Positions 10,713-21,055 of a stretch of 64,000 bases of DNA are shown here, piece by piece (within the stretch, counting starts at the first letter, position 1; each line of letters begins with the position of its first letter). This DNA is from Sphaerosporella brunnea (taxonomy: Eukaryota; Ascomycota; Pezizomycetes; Pezizales; Pyronemataceae): NCBI GenBank assembly GCA_008704415.1, contig VXIS01000144.1, positions 44,985 through 108,984 of the forward strand. Reading direction: 5' to 3'. Under the pieces are notes generated by a model. That model made no database searches. It was not told the DNA's origin and saw nothing but the letters and a program-made list of their open reading frames with translations. The position numbers and the translations under genes are program-made.

Positions 10713-11771
10713 TACTGAGAACACTGCATCTAGAGCCGGAGGCACCCTGTCTTTGAGCCGCACATTCTCGACCAAAAAAAAAAGAGAAGACTGTCAGGCG
10801 CTCTATCGATTGATTGAGTCGGATTTTCCAGATTCTTCCTGTCGGGGATGTGGGGTCGCCGATTTTGGACAATTGTCGCCTGGCTGTCAAAACAAGAAGA
10901 TTCACGCTTATCACTCGGTCATTTTGTATGTATTACTAAGCGAAAATGAGTGTCGCGACCCACCGCGACCAGGTGTCCCCAACCATAAACGGATGATTTC
11001 CTGTCAATCATGAGCTCGAGCCCAAGAGTCATGATTTTATATATATATTGTAATTTAACTGGAAACTTAAGGTAAAGGCTCTGTAGTGATGGCTGTAGGG
11101 AGAGCGTTGAGAGGGGTTGAATATGGCTGTCTGGCAGTGGGAGAACTGACACGGCTCCAGCTCGATCGTGATATCAGTCTATGTTAGGTAGCAATCAAAG
11201 CAACAGTTCACACCTCAGGAGGAGTATTTCCTGACAATTGAGGAATACAAGCACAAAGCTTCGAAATGGATGCTAGTAAATTGAAACTCCTCTAGATAAG
11301 TGGCCAATGGGATGATTTACCAGCCGAAAGCTTTATCCTGCGGCCCTCATTGCTTCCGGGAAAAGCACCGCGTACTTTTCGGTGCATCAGAACTGGTGGA
11401 CCTTCACGCCGGATGTTTTCAAAAGGTGCACCAATGGGCTCGAGAGGATAGTCAATTGGCTGATAGCAAGTGATTGGAAGAAGAGCCAGAGCAATGCCCA
11501 CTGCTCTGGCCAAGCCACGCTATTTCCCCTGTCACCAATCGATGCATCGCATCCCTGGCCCAAGTAGCCCGTACGAGTACGAGGACTAATACATACCTTA
11601 ACCAACCTTCCCCGTCCGAGCGCCCCCAAGGCAAAATACCAAGCTCCCCTCCACACAGATCATCCAGATCATCACCGACCCCCGCCAACGTCATACCCCA
11701 TCGCAGTTGTCTCGATTTAGCCACAGCGACAGCAAACCGAAACAACACGTTTCACTCTTCCCCCGGATGAC

Positions 11772-14700
11772 ATGAACGTGCCGCATCAGCGCAACCTGCG
11801 CCGACTTTCAATATCGTCGCGCCTTTCCTTTGCGATATCCACGCACTCTGCCGAGGCTGGAACTGCGCCCGAACACATCAGACCGGCCGAGGAGCACATA
11901 GAGGAGATAGAAGAGATCCGTAGATATGAGGTTGGATTCTACAACAGCTCCCCCACCCCCCCCCCCCGGGCGGAAATAGGAAGAAGCTATATGCTAACTT
12001 GTGCGTTGGATAGGATTTCACAACGATAGGTTCTCCTCCCTCCATGCGACGCCGACCGACCGCGAGCTCACAGTTACCTTAGATTGGGTGCAGGATGCGG
12101 CGCGCGCACAGTTGCAACGGGAGATCGCGCGCAAGAATAGAAATGGCTTCTTTGTCCGAGGTGGTGGCGCAACTGGCTGGAGAAGGAAGCTATGGGAATC
12201 TTATGATGCCGGACAGGCCTGGATTGTAATCACCATAATAGGTGCGCTGTAGCGCTCAGGTGTACTGGTGCTTTGCTGAGCTTCGTGACCATCCACAGGT
12301 ATCGCAATCGGCCTCAACGCATCGTTCCTGAATATCGTCACCGAATGGTTGTCCGACATCAAGCGTGGACACTGCACCACCGCTTTCTACCTTAATGAGA
12401 AATTCTGTTGTTGGGGAGCTGAAGGCAGTGGGTAGAGTCCGCCGATGCGTTGGAAGGTTGTAAAACTGACTAGCTGGGTGTTGTAGCATGCGATGAATGG
12501 AAGCCCTGGAGTAGGATCTGGCCCATCAACTATCTACTATACATAATCTTTTCCGTATGTCTTGTCTACCACAGATTTTTGCGGGACATAAATTGAACAA
12601 TAGCAGACCCTGTTTGCGTTCACGGCCGCGATTTTGGTCAAATCATTTGCTCCGTATGCCGCCGGTTCCGGAATCTCGGAAATCAAGTGCATTATCGCCG
12701 GCTTTGTCATGAAGGGGTTTCTCGGATGGTGGACGCTGTTTATCAAGTCTATCGGCTTGCCGCTGGCTATTGCGTCTGGGCTGAGTGTAGGAAAGGAAGG
12801 CCCGAGTGTGCACTACGCTGTCTGTACCGGCAACGTCATTAGTCGGCTCTTCGACAAATACAAGAGAAACGCATCCAAGATGCGCGAGATCATGTCGGCA
12901 TGCGCAGCGGCGGGAGTGGGCGTGGCATTTGGCTCTCCGATCGGAGGCGTTTTGTTCTCCCTTGAGGTCAGGATCTACGACCATCCAAAGATCAGATGCT
13001 GATATTATGCAGGAAATGTCTTCAAATTTTCCTTTGAAGACGATGTGGCGAAGCTACTTCTGCGCGCTGGTGGCTACGGCTGTTTTGGCGGTGGGTAAAT
13101 TGTTGCGACTTCTGTTGAATGACGATTCGAGCTCATCTGTCTAGACCATGAACCCATTCCGTACCGGCCAGCTCGTCATGTTCCAGGTTTCTTATGATCG
13201 GGACTGGCACTTTTTTGAGGTTGTATTCTTCATCATCCTTGGAGTCTTCGGCGGTCTGTACGGAGAATTCGTCATTCAATGGAACCTCCGAGCACAGGCA
13301 TTCCGGAAGCACTATCTCACCAAGTATGCCGTCGCTGAAGCAACGTTTTTGGCTGGAGCTACTGCGGTTATATGCTACTGGAATACGTTCCTCAGAATTG
13401 ACATGACGGAAAGCATGGAGATCCTATTCAAGGAATGCGAAGGCGGACATGACTTCAATGGACTCTGCCAGTATGTGTCCTTCCCCTTTGTGACACACTT
13501 AGACACTAACGCTGTCTCCGTTCAGACGCGGCCACCGCTGGTCAATGGTGTTCTCTTTGACTATAGCCACCATCATCCGTATCTTTCTGGTCATCATTTC
13601 CTACGGTTGCAAAGTCCCTGCTGGTATCTTCGTTCCATCCATGGCTATCGGGGCTTCATTCGGAAGAACAGTGGGTATTCTAGTTCAAGCGCTCCACGAA
13701 ACCATGCCAGACGCCCGATTCTTTTCCAGCTGTAAACCCGATGTACCATGCATTACTCCCGGCACATACGCTTTCCTTGGAGCCGCTGCTGCCCTTAGTG
13801 GGATAATGCATATCACGGTGTCGGTGGTCGTTATCATGTTCGAACTCACGGGCGCACTGACATACATTCTTCCTACTATGATTGTTGTGGGCGTTACCAA
13901 GGCAGTTTCGGACCGCTTCGGCAAGGGCGGAATCGCGGACAGGATGATCTGGTTCAATGGATTCCCGTTTTTGGACAACAAAGAGGATCATTCCTTCGGG
14001 GTACCAGTATCGCAGGTCATGAACGAAGAGCTCACAGTGCTGCCGGCTTCAGGGACTACGGTCGAAGAAATCGGTTCGTCGTCACTGTGAAATCAAACAT
14101 TGCCGGCACTAACATCTGGCAGAACAAATCCTGGACACAACCAAATACCAAGGATTCCCGATAGTGCAAGACCGCTCCTCGCAGCTCATATTAGGCTACA
14201 TAAACCGCACAGAACTCAAATACGGCGTAGATCGCGCCAAACGCGAGCGTTCCATTCCTCCAAATGCCCGCTGTTTCTTCACGCCTCCTCCGCGGCAAGG
14301 CGGTTTAACACCCATTTCCGCCACAGTCCCAGTATCAGGCTCCTCCTTTCCATCCGGTGGCGGTCTGTCTGTCGATTTTGCGCGCTTTATCGACCCTACG
14401 CCATTAACCGTGCATCCGCGACTGCCGCTGGAGACGGTGATGGAGATCTTCAAGAAGGTGGGGCCAAGGGTGGTGTTGGTCGAACACCGGGGAAAGTTGC
14501 GCGGGATCGTCACCAGGAAGGATGTTTTGCGGTTCCAATTCAAGGTGGAGAACCGCGAGCACCCCAGGAGCGAGGATGATATTGATGCCGACCGCTTCCG
14601 CGAAGAGAAGCTCTGGGAGCTCATTGTGCGCTCTGCGGAATGGGTGAGGCGGAAACTTAGGTTCTGGGAGCGCGATAGAGTGGCGTTAAGGCACGATAGA

Positions 14701-14775
14701 GCGATTCCCGACGGGGTCGATCTTGGGAGAGTCGGAGAGGTGGAGTTAGATGACAGACCCCGCCATGGGAGATAA
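11772..14775 (+). CDS. GEF1: CLC-family chloride channel/transporter (Gef1-like)
   Basis: This is a voltage-gated-type CLC protein, in fungi usually an endosomal/vacuolar Cl-/H+ exchanger. Ten exons join in phase: 11772-11930, 12014-12029, 12083-12241, 12299-12427, 12487-12554, 12607-12966, 13013-13090, 13145-13470, 13526-14073 and 14123-14775, giving 831 residues. The three chloride-selectivity motifs are present: [16 protein letters not shown] (with the gating glutamate) and [15 protein letters not shown]. Many membrane helices precede two C-terminal CBS regions ([14 protein letters not shown] to [26 protein letters not shown] to [12 protein letters not shown]). The 16-nt second exon (DFTTI plus one base) is needed to keep frame. 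Its 3' flank carries a MITE. The family call is secure; the N-terminal start is less so. Confidence 0.94.
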
Positions 14776-14815
14776 TTTTGTGATGTACTTTTTCACTGGA
14801 TATAGAGTATTTAAG

Positions 14816-15068
14816 TACCGTAGAATCCCGGTAGTAACGCAGTTGATTCCCAAAAGTGTACTTTATATCTAGTGCGAGCGAGCGGTTGAGGCTTTGCAGA
14901 AAATTAAACAGAGCAGGAAGCGACGACACCATGTCGCCGACACGAAGCCACTCCGTCTCCTTCTGCCTCCCAGCGCCCACGCATTTTTGGCTTTCATGAC
15001 CGCATAGACTTCGATTTCCTCATACTTTTCAGGCCGCGCAACTGCGTTATTACCGGGATTCTACGGTA
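14816..15068. mobile_element. MITE with 30-bp terminal inverted repeats
   Basis: The ends are near-perfect inverted repeats: left TACCGTAGAATCCCGGTAGT and on (14816-14845), right its complement ending TTCTACGGTA (15039-15068), with one mismatch over 30 bp. Both ends are flanked by or begin with TA, as expected for a Tc1/mariner-type MITE. It is 253 bp long, non-coding, and sits between the convergent CLC and HAD-phosphatase genes, 40 bp after the CLC stop, so it is probably part of the CLC 3' untranslated region. Nothing else is seen in 14776-15227. Confidence 0.75.
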
Positions 15069-15227
15069 TCTTGGGCTCAGAAAACACATCTTGTGCATTA
15101 GTTTGAAGCGTTTACTTTATTCATTTCTAACTATGTAATTTTTAGATGAGAACACACACAAAGGGCCTCGCTGACGCCTAATCCACCTTCTGGTCTGCTA
15201 TAAGTATGCCTCTTCAACCAACCTTAT

Positions 15228-16250
15228 TTAACGGTTTTCGGCGATTTCGTCGGTCGTCTTGCGACCCTCAACGACGTCCTTGACGTCTCTCAAGATATCT
15301 GTCGCCATTCGATAAACACCATACCTTTCCTTGATTTGAAGAGGAAATGATTACATACCCTCGAAGCTGTGGAATACCTTGTAAGGTACACCCTCGCGCT
15401 TGCAGTAAGTGATCAAATCTTGATGGCATTAGCCGACGCCCCAGGAGCGCGGGGAGGAGGGGGGAATTGCCATGTCCAGCCTTTGCAAACAACAAATCGG
15501 TCTCACGAGCGGCGCTGAGATCCGAAACACCGTCGCCGCAGTAGAAGAAAGTGGGCCACTTCTCCTTAGGAAGCTTCTCCCTCGCCTCCCTGTACGGTTT
15601 AATAGCACGGGATTTATCGTGGCCGAAGTGGCTCTCATCGCAGAAAACGACTTCCCAGGTTCCGTCCGGGTGGATTTTCACGTCGTTGGCCACTATCTGG
15701 ATCTTCTCTGCGTTTTCGGCGCCGAGGAAGTGGTCCAGCAGCGCACGGATCAGGGGCTTCATGCCAGAGGATAGCACGATGATGGGGACGTCGTTGGATT
15801 GACACCACTCGAAGAACGGCTTGAATCCAGGGTCCAGCTGGATGTTCTCGATCAGGAGCTTTTTGCACTCCTCGAACGGCGTCTTGGAGCCCACCGAGGA
15901 GAGCATGTCGCGGAAGGCATCCCGGAAAGTCCAGCGACCCTCCAGGATCTCGATGTTGAGCTCGCGACGACGCTTGTAGCCGTAGCCAATGTTGTCGGTC
16001 TGACTGGGTGTTACAGGGTGCCAAGCTTTTATGGGATGGGGAGGTGTACGAGGAAGTCATTGCCTTGAAAGCGGAGTTGTGAGCAATGGGGTTGGCCCTG
16101 CGGATAGCTTGCTACTCACTGTCCGTCAGAGTGATTGTGCCTGGAGATTGAGGTCAGCGAAGGGTCCAGCAGATAATGCATCAGATGCACACCATCGAAA
16201 TCCGAGAAAACGATGGCCTTGTGGTTCAGGTCAACAGCTTTAGTAGACAT
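15228..16250 (-). CDS. HAD-superfamily phosphatase (phosphoserine-phosphatase-like, YNL010W type)
   Basis: This is a small cytosolic HAD hydrolase of subfamily IB, resembling fungal YNL010W-like proteins whose substrate is not firmly known. Six exons join in phase: 16193-16250, 16120-16140, 16050-16063, 15471-15999, 15359-15418 and 15228-15298, giving 250 residues. Motif I is FSDFDGTITLTDS with both aspartates, motif II is VLSSG, and motifs III/IV lie in KSRAIKPY and YCGDGVSDLSAA. Two features are unusual. The third exon is only 14 nt (SNDFL region). The intron 15419-15470 appears to be GC-AG: its donor reads ATG|GCAATT, its 52-bp length is typical, and it restores the conserved AGHDLITYC. 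The superfamily is certain; the specific substrate is not. Confidence 0.88.
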
Positions 16251-16734
16251 GTTGCAATTGTATATCTATTGTTCGAATTTGCGAGGTACTTGGTGTCAAG
16301 CGAGGGAGGGTGGTTGTTGTAAGTAGCATGCCGCGCAAACACTGGTTAGTTTTAGTGTGAAGAAGCCCCTCATTGTCTGAGCGTCGGTTTGAATGTCTTC
16401 TTCAGAGCCTTCAATTTTATTGTCCCTGCCTGTCTTTAGTTGCTGGCACGCAGTATATCCCAGGAAATACGCAGTAATTATGTATTTATGAGAACGTTCC
16501 AGAACAGGGGTCCGTTCAGAACGCTGCAGGTTGGAACAGGGGTCTTCTGTCACCATGCATGTGGAGGCGGAGCCTTGCAGGGATAATGTCTGTGGCGTAG
16601 CACACGGGGCATCCCCGCGCTTGGTTGAGAAGCGACAAAGTCGATTCAACCCCATCCACCATTCGAGAGGCAACGAACACGACACGACCACACCGGAGAG
16701 TTTCAGCGAACAAGCAACCATCGTGGCGAAAAAT
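16251..16734. other. intergenic, divergent promoter region
   Basis: These 0.5 kb lie between the HAD phosphatase and the downstream plus-strand gene. GGAACAGGGGTC occurs near 16533 and a related AGAACAGGGGTC near 16502. No gene is recognised. Confidence 0.5.
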
Positions 16735-17987
16735 ATGTTCAGACTCCTCAGCCGCCATGCAGTCAATGCTGTTTCAAGACCACCTTTTCGTCTCTCTACC
16801 TCACGCCGAATCCATAGCATGCAGCTTCCGTATACCGGTCCTCCGGGTTACGATATGATTGCTCGACGGTTCTCTTCTTCGCAGGTCGATCCCCAAGCCT
16901 ATTTCGTCAGCAAGCGCCAGCAAGAGGCTAAGGAGCGTGGTGAATTCGTGGATATCCATGATATCGGTGGCGTTGATCCGAAGGATTACGATGTCCTGAT
17001 CACCGATGTTGACTACAGTAAACTTCAAAATGAGATTGCAGAGATGTCGGCATCCCGTACCATCAGCCGGCGTCTGAGGAACAGGCCAGCCGAGTGGTCA
17101 ACGTTGGCGAGTGCTTTATCTACGGCAGGAATCACCGGACGATGTTTCCAGTGGTTATCACTCCTTCATCGGGCAAGGCTTATTGGGTCTTCCTTCTTGT
17201 GGATAGTGGTGCGTGGCGGAATCCTGTAACCTGCCCTCCCATCGCCGTTGGAAACACCAGATTTTACACTGGTTTCAACACAACCACAACCAAAAAATAA
17301 CGCAAAAGCGCTCTCTAGATGCGTAGATAAGTAGCAATAGATGGATTCTAGAGAGCAAAAATTACAGAAAAGTTAAAGGGTAAGGCGCAGTAACGGGTGT
17401 TTCAAGCAGGAATTTTGCGGAGGGTTAGGGGTTGAAGTGGACCCTACGAAACCACTTTTGGACTGTAGCGAGTGATTTCTTATGTACACTTTCTTGTTTT
17501 GGGAAATCACGAGTGATTTCTAGTGAAGCGCAGCCGCAAGGTTTTTTTCCGGCCCGCGCTCCCTCGTCCACCGTTGTGGGCGCCCCCTTCCGCTCCCTCT
17601 TTTCCCGCGAGCGGATACACAGTCTATCACTCGATTCTCCTGAAATAGGTTTAGTTGATCGGCAAGAGAAGTGGACCCCGCCACCATATCTTTCCGCTCA
17701 GGTAAGCACTCCTATGTGTGAAACACGCATCTGACTGCTCACTACTCTAGACAAGTGACCTCATCGGCGTCAGGAAGGACGAGATCAGACCGACGTTTGT
17801 CAAGATTGGTGGACATCGTCATGGTGTTTACAGGTCGCCCACGGATTCGCACTTTGCCGAAGTTGATATTCTTGGCATGGACTTCGTCTACGATTACAAT
17901 GTTTCCCAGCGGAATGATTGCCGAAATGGGCGAGCCAAGTTATACATTGGTGATGGTTGGGAGGCTGTGGAAAAGTCTAAGTTGTAG
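16735..17987 (+). CDS. probable mitochondrial protein with retropepsin-like aspartic-peptidase domain; exon joints uncertain
   Basis: The 5' part (16735 to about 17040) reads MFRLLSRHAVNAVSRPPFRL, an Arg/Ser-rich start like a mitochondrial presequence, followed by VDPQAYFVSKRQQEAKERGE. A second stretch in another frame (about 17044-17220) reads RVVNVGECFIYGRNHRTMFP and reaches FLLVDSGA. After about 450 bp come LSAQ (exon ending 17700) and a last exon 17750-17987 (TSDLIGVRKDEIRPTFVKIG, VDILGMDFVYDYNVS) with stop. DSGA plus the later ILGMDF pattern is the retropepsin-fold signature (D-[ST]-G-[AS], then hydrophobic-G). I could not find a fully convincing splice between frames near 17000-17060, nor one from DSGA to LSAQ; a 234-bp insertion lies in the latter gap. 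The gene may be intact with odd splicing or broken. Function is unassigned. Confidence 0.5.
17434..17678. repeat. possible 234-bp insertion bounded by an 11-bp direct repeat
   Basis: GAAGTGGACCC occurs at 17434-17444 and again at 17668-17678, like a target-site duplication around an inserted segment. Inside, GAGTGATTTCT is repeated twice (near 17470 and 17511). No terminal inverted repeat is apparent. Upstream at about 17310-17360 a short inverted repeat (GCTCTCTAGA / TCTAGAGAGC) can fold into a hairpin. The segment lies between the DSGA exon and the LSAQ exon of the retropepsin-like gene. Confidence 0.45.
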
Positions 17988-18422
17988 TACGGGTTTTGAT
18001 TCTCTTCCGCATTGCGTGTACTTTTAGTTTTTCGCGATTGTTGTTTACTCGGGGAAGAATAGCTTTTGACGACCGGTCGCCCACATACTGCTAGTATTCA
18101 CGACAAGACGTAAATCGTAATGCTAGTGCTCCCCCGTGGGTCTCCCGCAGCGACTCTTCAAGAGAGCAAAGTCAGAGCATGCAGGTAGTTACTCTAGAGA
18201 GTACTCTTCCAGAGTCTATGTACCCACCTAGGCATTCGGAACGGCCTAGCCCTTCTCGGTTAGGCAGGATTTTGGAGTGGGCCGTCAACCATCGTCATCC
18301 AACCGCCAATTCAGCCGTTTCTCCTCCTGCTCTTCCTCTACCACCTCCACCTCCCAGTCCCAGTCCCATCTGCGAAAAGGTTACCGAGCACTTGCCAGCA
18401 GCTCGTTGCCATCTTCCCACCG
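17988..18422. other. intergenic, SHE9 upstream region
   Basis: These 435 bp run from the retropepsin-like gene to SHE9. The stretch 18300-18370 is rich in CCTCCACC blocks, as in fungal 5' untranslated regions. Nothing else is recognised. Confidence 0.5.
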
Positions 18423-19886
18423 ATGAGACCCCTTATCCGCTCCCTCCTAGCACGCCCCAGCGCAGCTACCTCGTCCGGTTCCATCGCGTACGCCAAAGCG
18501 CACCTCCGGAAGCTATCCAAGATCCAACAACATTCGGTATGCGTGCAATGTCAATTCCGGCCTGCTCTGCGGCTCGGTTGGAGCCATGCCAGATTCTACT
18601 CTTCTGAAACGGATAAGAGGAAGGAGGAGCCTGCTGCTGCTGCTGCTACGCCGGGGGACTCGACGAGTGAAATCCCGGAATTATCACCGGCTCCGGAGGC
18701 GAAACCGTCCATGCCGCCTCCAAACACGGAAGAGCTGAAGAATTTGCCATCGCAGCAGGAGTCACGTCGTTCCGATGCCTCGAAACGCTTCTCCAAAGCT
18801 ATGGACGACCTGCAAACGGCGGTGTTTACGGCGGGACAAAAGCTCAATGTTCTCACTGGATATTCCGACATTGAGTCTCTCAAGAAGGCAATCGAAGCAC
18901 AAGGTACCTCCCGCCCCTAGCACCCCTTCCTTACCACAATGAGAGGTGGAGAGAGCTAATATCCGTACCGATGGTGGCCTCTAGAGCGACATGTACAAGC
19001 CTCACGACAAGCCGTACGCGAAGCAAAAGAAGAATACCAAAACGCCATCAACCGGCGCTCCGCATCGCAACGCGAGGTCAACGAGCTTCTACAGCGGAAA
19101 CATGCATGGTCTCCCCAGGATTTGGAGCGGTTCACGCAGCTGTACAGATCGGATCACACCAACGAGCAGGCGGAGATCGCAGCGCAAGAGCAATTGGCGC
19201 AGGCCGAGCGCACTGCGGATGAGGCGCAGGCCCAGCTGGCAAGGAGCATCCTAGCCAGATACCATGAGGAGCAGATTTGGAGTGACAAGATTCGACGGGC
19301 CTCCACGTGGGGAACCTGGGGGTTGATGGGCTTCAACGTGTTGTTGTTCATTGTGGTACAGCTGGGCTTGGAACCGTGGAAGAGGCGACGGTTGGTCGGC
19401 GGCTTCGAGGAGAAGGTCCGTGAGGTCATTCAGGAGGAGAACAAAAAGAATCAGTTTTTGAGTGTCCAGGTTGCGCCTCAGGAGACCGCTGCAAAGGTCG
19501 AGCGGGTCACACTACCTGGCGAAACCCCGGCAGAAGACGCCACAGAAAAGCAGTTTGAAGCCGTGATTGATACGGTGATTGATGCGGAAGTTGCGGAGGA
19601 GCTGGCTGCTGCAGATGCTGCCGCCGCTGTATCGGAACCGGAGCCCGAACCTGCAGAAAAGGTGGAGGAAGCGGCGGCATTGGCGCAGCATGAAGCCCCT
19701 TTGTGGAAAACTGTAGGGGCGAGAGCTCGAGGCCCGGCAGAATATGTCAAAGAGCGAGCGCTGGAACTGGTGAGCGAGAAGGAACTCGTGATCACTCAGA
19801 AGGAGTTGACAATGATTGCAGCAGAGAGCATTGCTGTGGGTGCGTTATTGACGGGATTAGTTTCATTTATCGTATCGCATAGATAG
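18423..19886 (+). CDS. SHE9: She9/Mdm33 mitochondrial inner-membrane protein
   Basis: This protein controls inner-membrane fission and mitochondrial shape. Two exons join in phase: 18423-18903 and 18985-19886, giving 460 residues. The N-terminus is Arg/Ser-rich and acid-poor, as in a matrix-targeting presequence, followed by an Ala/Pro linker. A long central coiled coil ([20 protein letters not shown] through [20 protein letters not shown] and [20 protein letters not shown]) leads to the family hallmark [20 protein letters not shown] and a first membrane helix ([20 protein letters not shown]). An acidic Ala/Glu-rich loop and a last hydrophobic segment at the C-terminus ([20 protein letters not shown]) complete the topology. 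Length and order fit the fungal family. Confidence 0.93.
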
Positions 19887-20410
19887 CGGAGTTCTTTTTC
19901 TTTTTTTTCCTTTTCTTCTTTCCTCTTCCGACCTGTAAAATATATCTATTCTAGAGGTATTTGATGCTACTCCGGCGGGGTTGGATTCGCCAGCTTGTAT
20001 GTATGGAAGTTCTCCCGATAGCCTCTTGGATCCTTTAATCAAGTTTGCCAGTTGAGTTAGGTGCTCGCAAGAGATAGCATTGTTTGTGCCATCAAAACAG
20101 CGAGTGATCCAGTATGCAACAGGTAAGGTGGTTAGTCATCGCGGCTACCCGGTTTATCCAAGGCGGGCAACCCAACGCAAGCTCAGCACACCTCCGAGTT
20201 CGCCGCCTTCGCCATGTTTGTTGGAAATAGGCTTTCTAGGCGAGGATGGACGAGTGAGATACTGTGAATGGATCGGACTAGGGCTATTACCGAGTGCTAG
20301 AAGGTGTATATAATCGCGCTTAGATTAGCCTGTCGGATAGTAATAATACAATTGCTTTTCCCATCAACATCCTCCACCGCTCTACACCTCCACGTCAACC
20401 ACTTTCAACA
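19887..20410. other. intergenic, upstream region of mitochondrial uS12 gene
   Basis: T-rich sequence just after 19886 looks like the SHE9 3' end. CATCCTCCACCGCTCTACAC near 20370 looks like the 5' leader of the next gene. No gene is seen. Confidence 0.5.
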
Positions 20411-21055
20411 ATGTTCGCCCTCCGCAACACTCTTTACCGCCTCCCCCGGCTAGCATCCGCCGCCGCCGCTACGGCACCACTCACGCGCGCAGTCCCCAAG
20501 ATGCCCACGTTCGTCGCGCCCACGCTCCCCACGCAGCCGCTCGGCCGCCGCTGGGCCACGTTCAACCAAGTGCGCCGCGGCTGCCGCAAGCCGCAGAAGG
20601 CGCGCAAGCCCGTGTCGCCTGCGCTATCCGAGGGCAAGCGTCCGTGCATGAAGGGCGTTTGCGTGCGTGTTTCCATCATGAAGCCGAAGAAGCCGAACTC
20701 TGCGGAACGCAAGATTGCGAGGGTTAAGTTGAGCACGGATCGCATGGTGACGGCGTATATTCCTGGTGAAGGTATGGATGGTGGCCATACTGGGGATTGC
20801 AGGGTTGTGGGGCGCTGATGTGGTGGTGGTGATAGGTCATAATGTTCAGCAGCACTCGGTTGTCCTGGTTAGAGGCGGCCGTGCACAGGATTGTCCCGGT
20901 GTTAGGTATAAGCTGGTTAGAGGCGCCATGGATTTGGTGAGTTTGTTGTTGCTCTTGGCGGAATGGTAGGGTGGTGCTGATACGCTGTGCAGGGTGGTGT
21001 GCCGAACAGAATCACTTCGAGGTCGAAGTACGGAACTAAGAAGACGAAGAGCTAG
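20411..21055 (+). CDS. MRPS12: mitochondrial small-subunit ribosomal protein uS12m
   Basis: This is a nuclear-encoded mitochondrial homologue of bacterial RpsL, located at the decoding centre of the small ribosomal subunit. Three exons join in phase: 20411-20771, 20836-20936 and 20993-21055, giving 174 residues. About 50 residues rich in Ala/Arg/Pro form the presequence. Then come [15 protein letters not shown], the conserved [20 protein letters not shown] loop, [31 protein letters not shown] and the C-terminal [12 protein letters not shown]. Splicing at GAAG/GTATGG to GATAG/GT restores EGHNVQ exactly. Identity is certain. Confidence 0.97.

Larger units (their letters stand above)
10093..11771. 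other. intergenic, shared upstream region of TSC13 and CLC genes, with repeats
   Basis: These 1.7 kb separate two divergent genes. I see no coding sequence. It contains a small inverted-repeat element (10418-10528) flanked by two copies of a GC-rich motif, described separately. The 200 bp before 11772 are rich in CCC/CAAC pyrimidine blocks, like a fungal promoter and 5' untranslated region. Confidence 0.6.
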
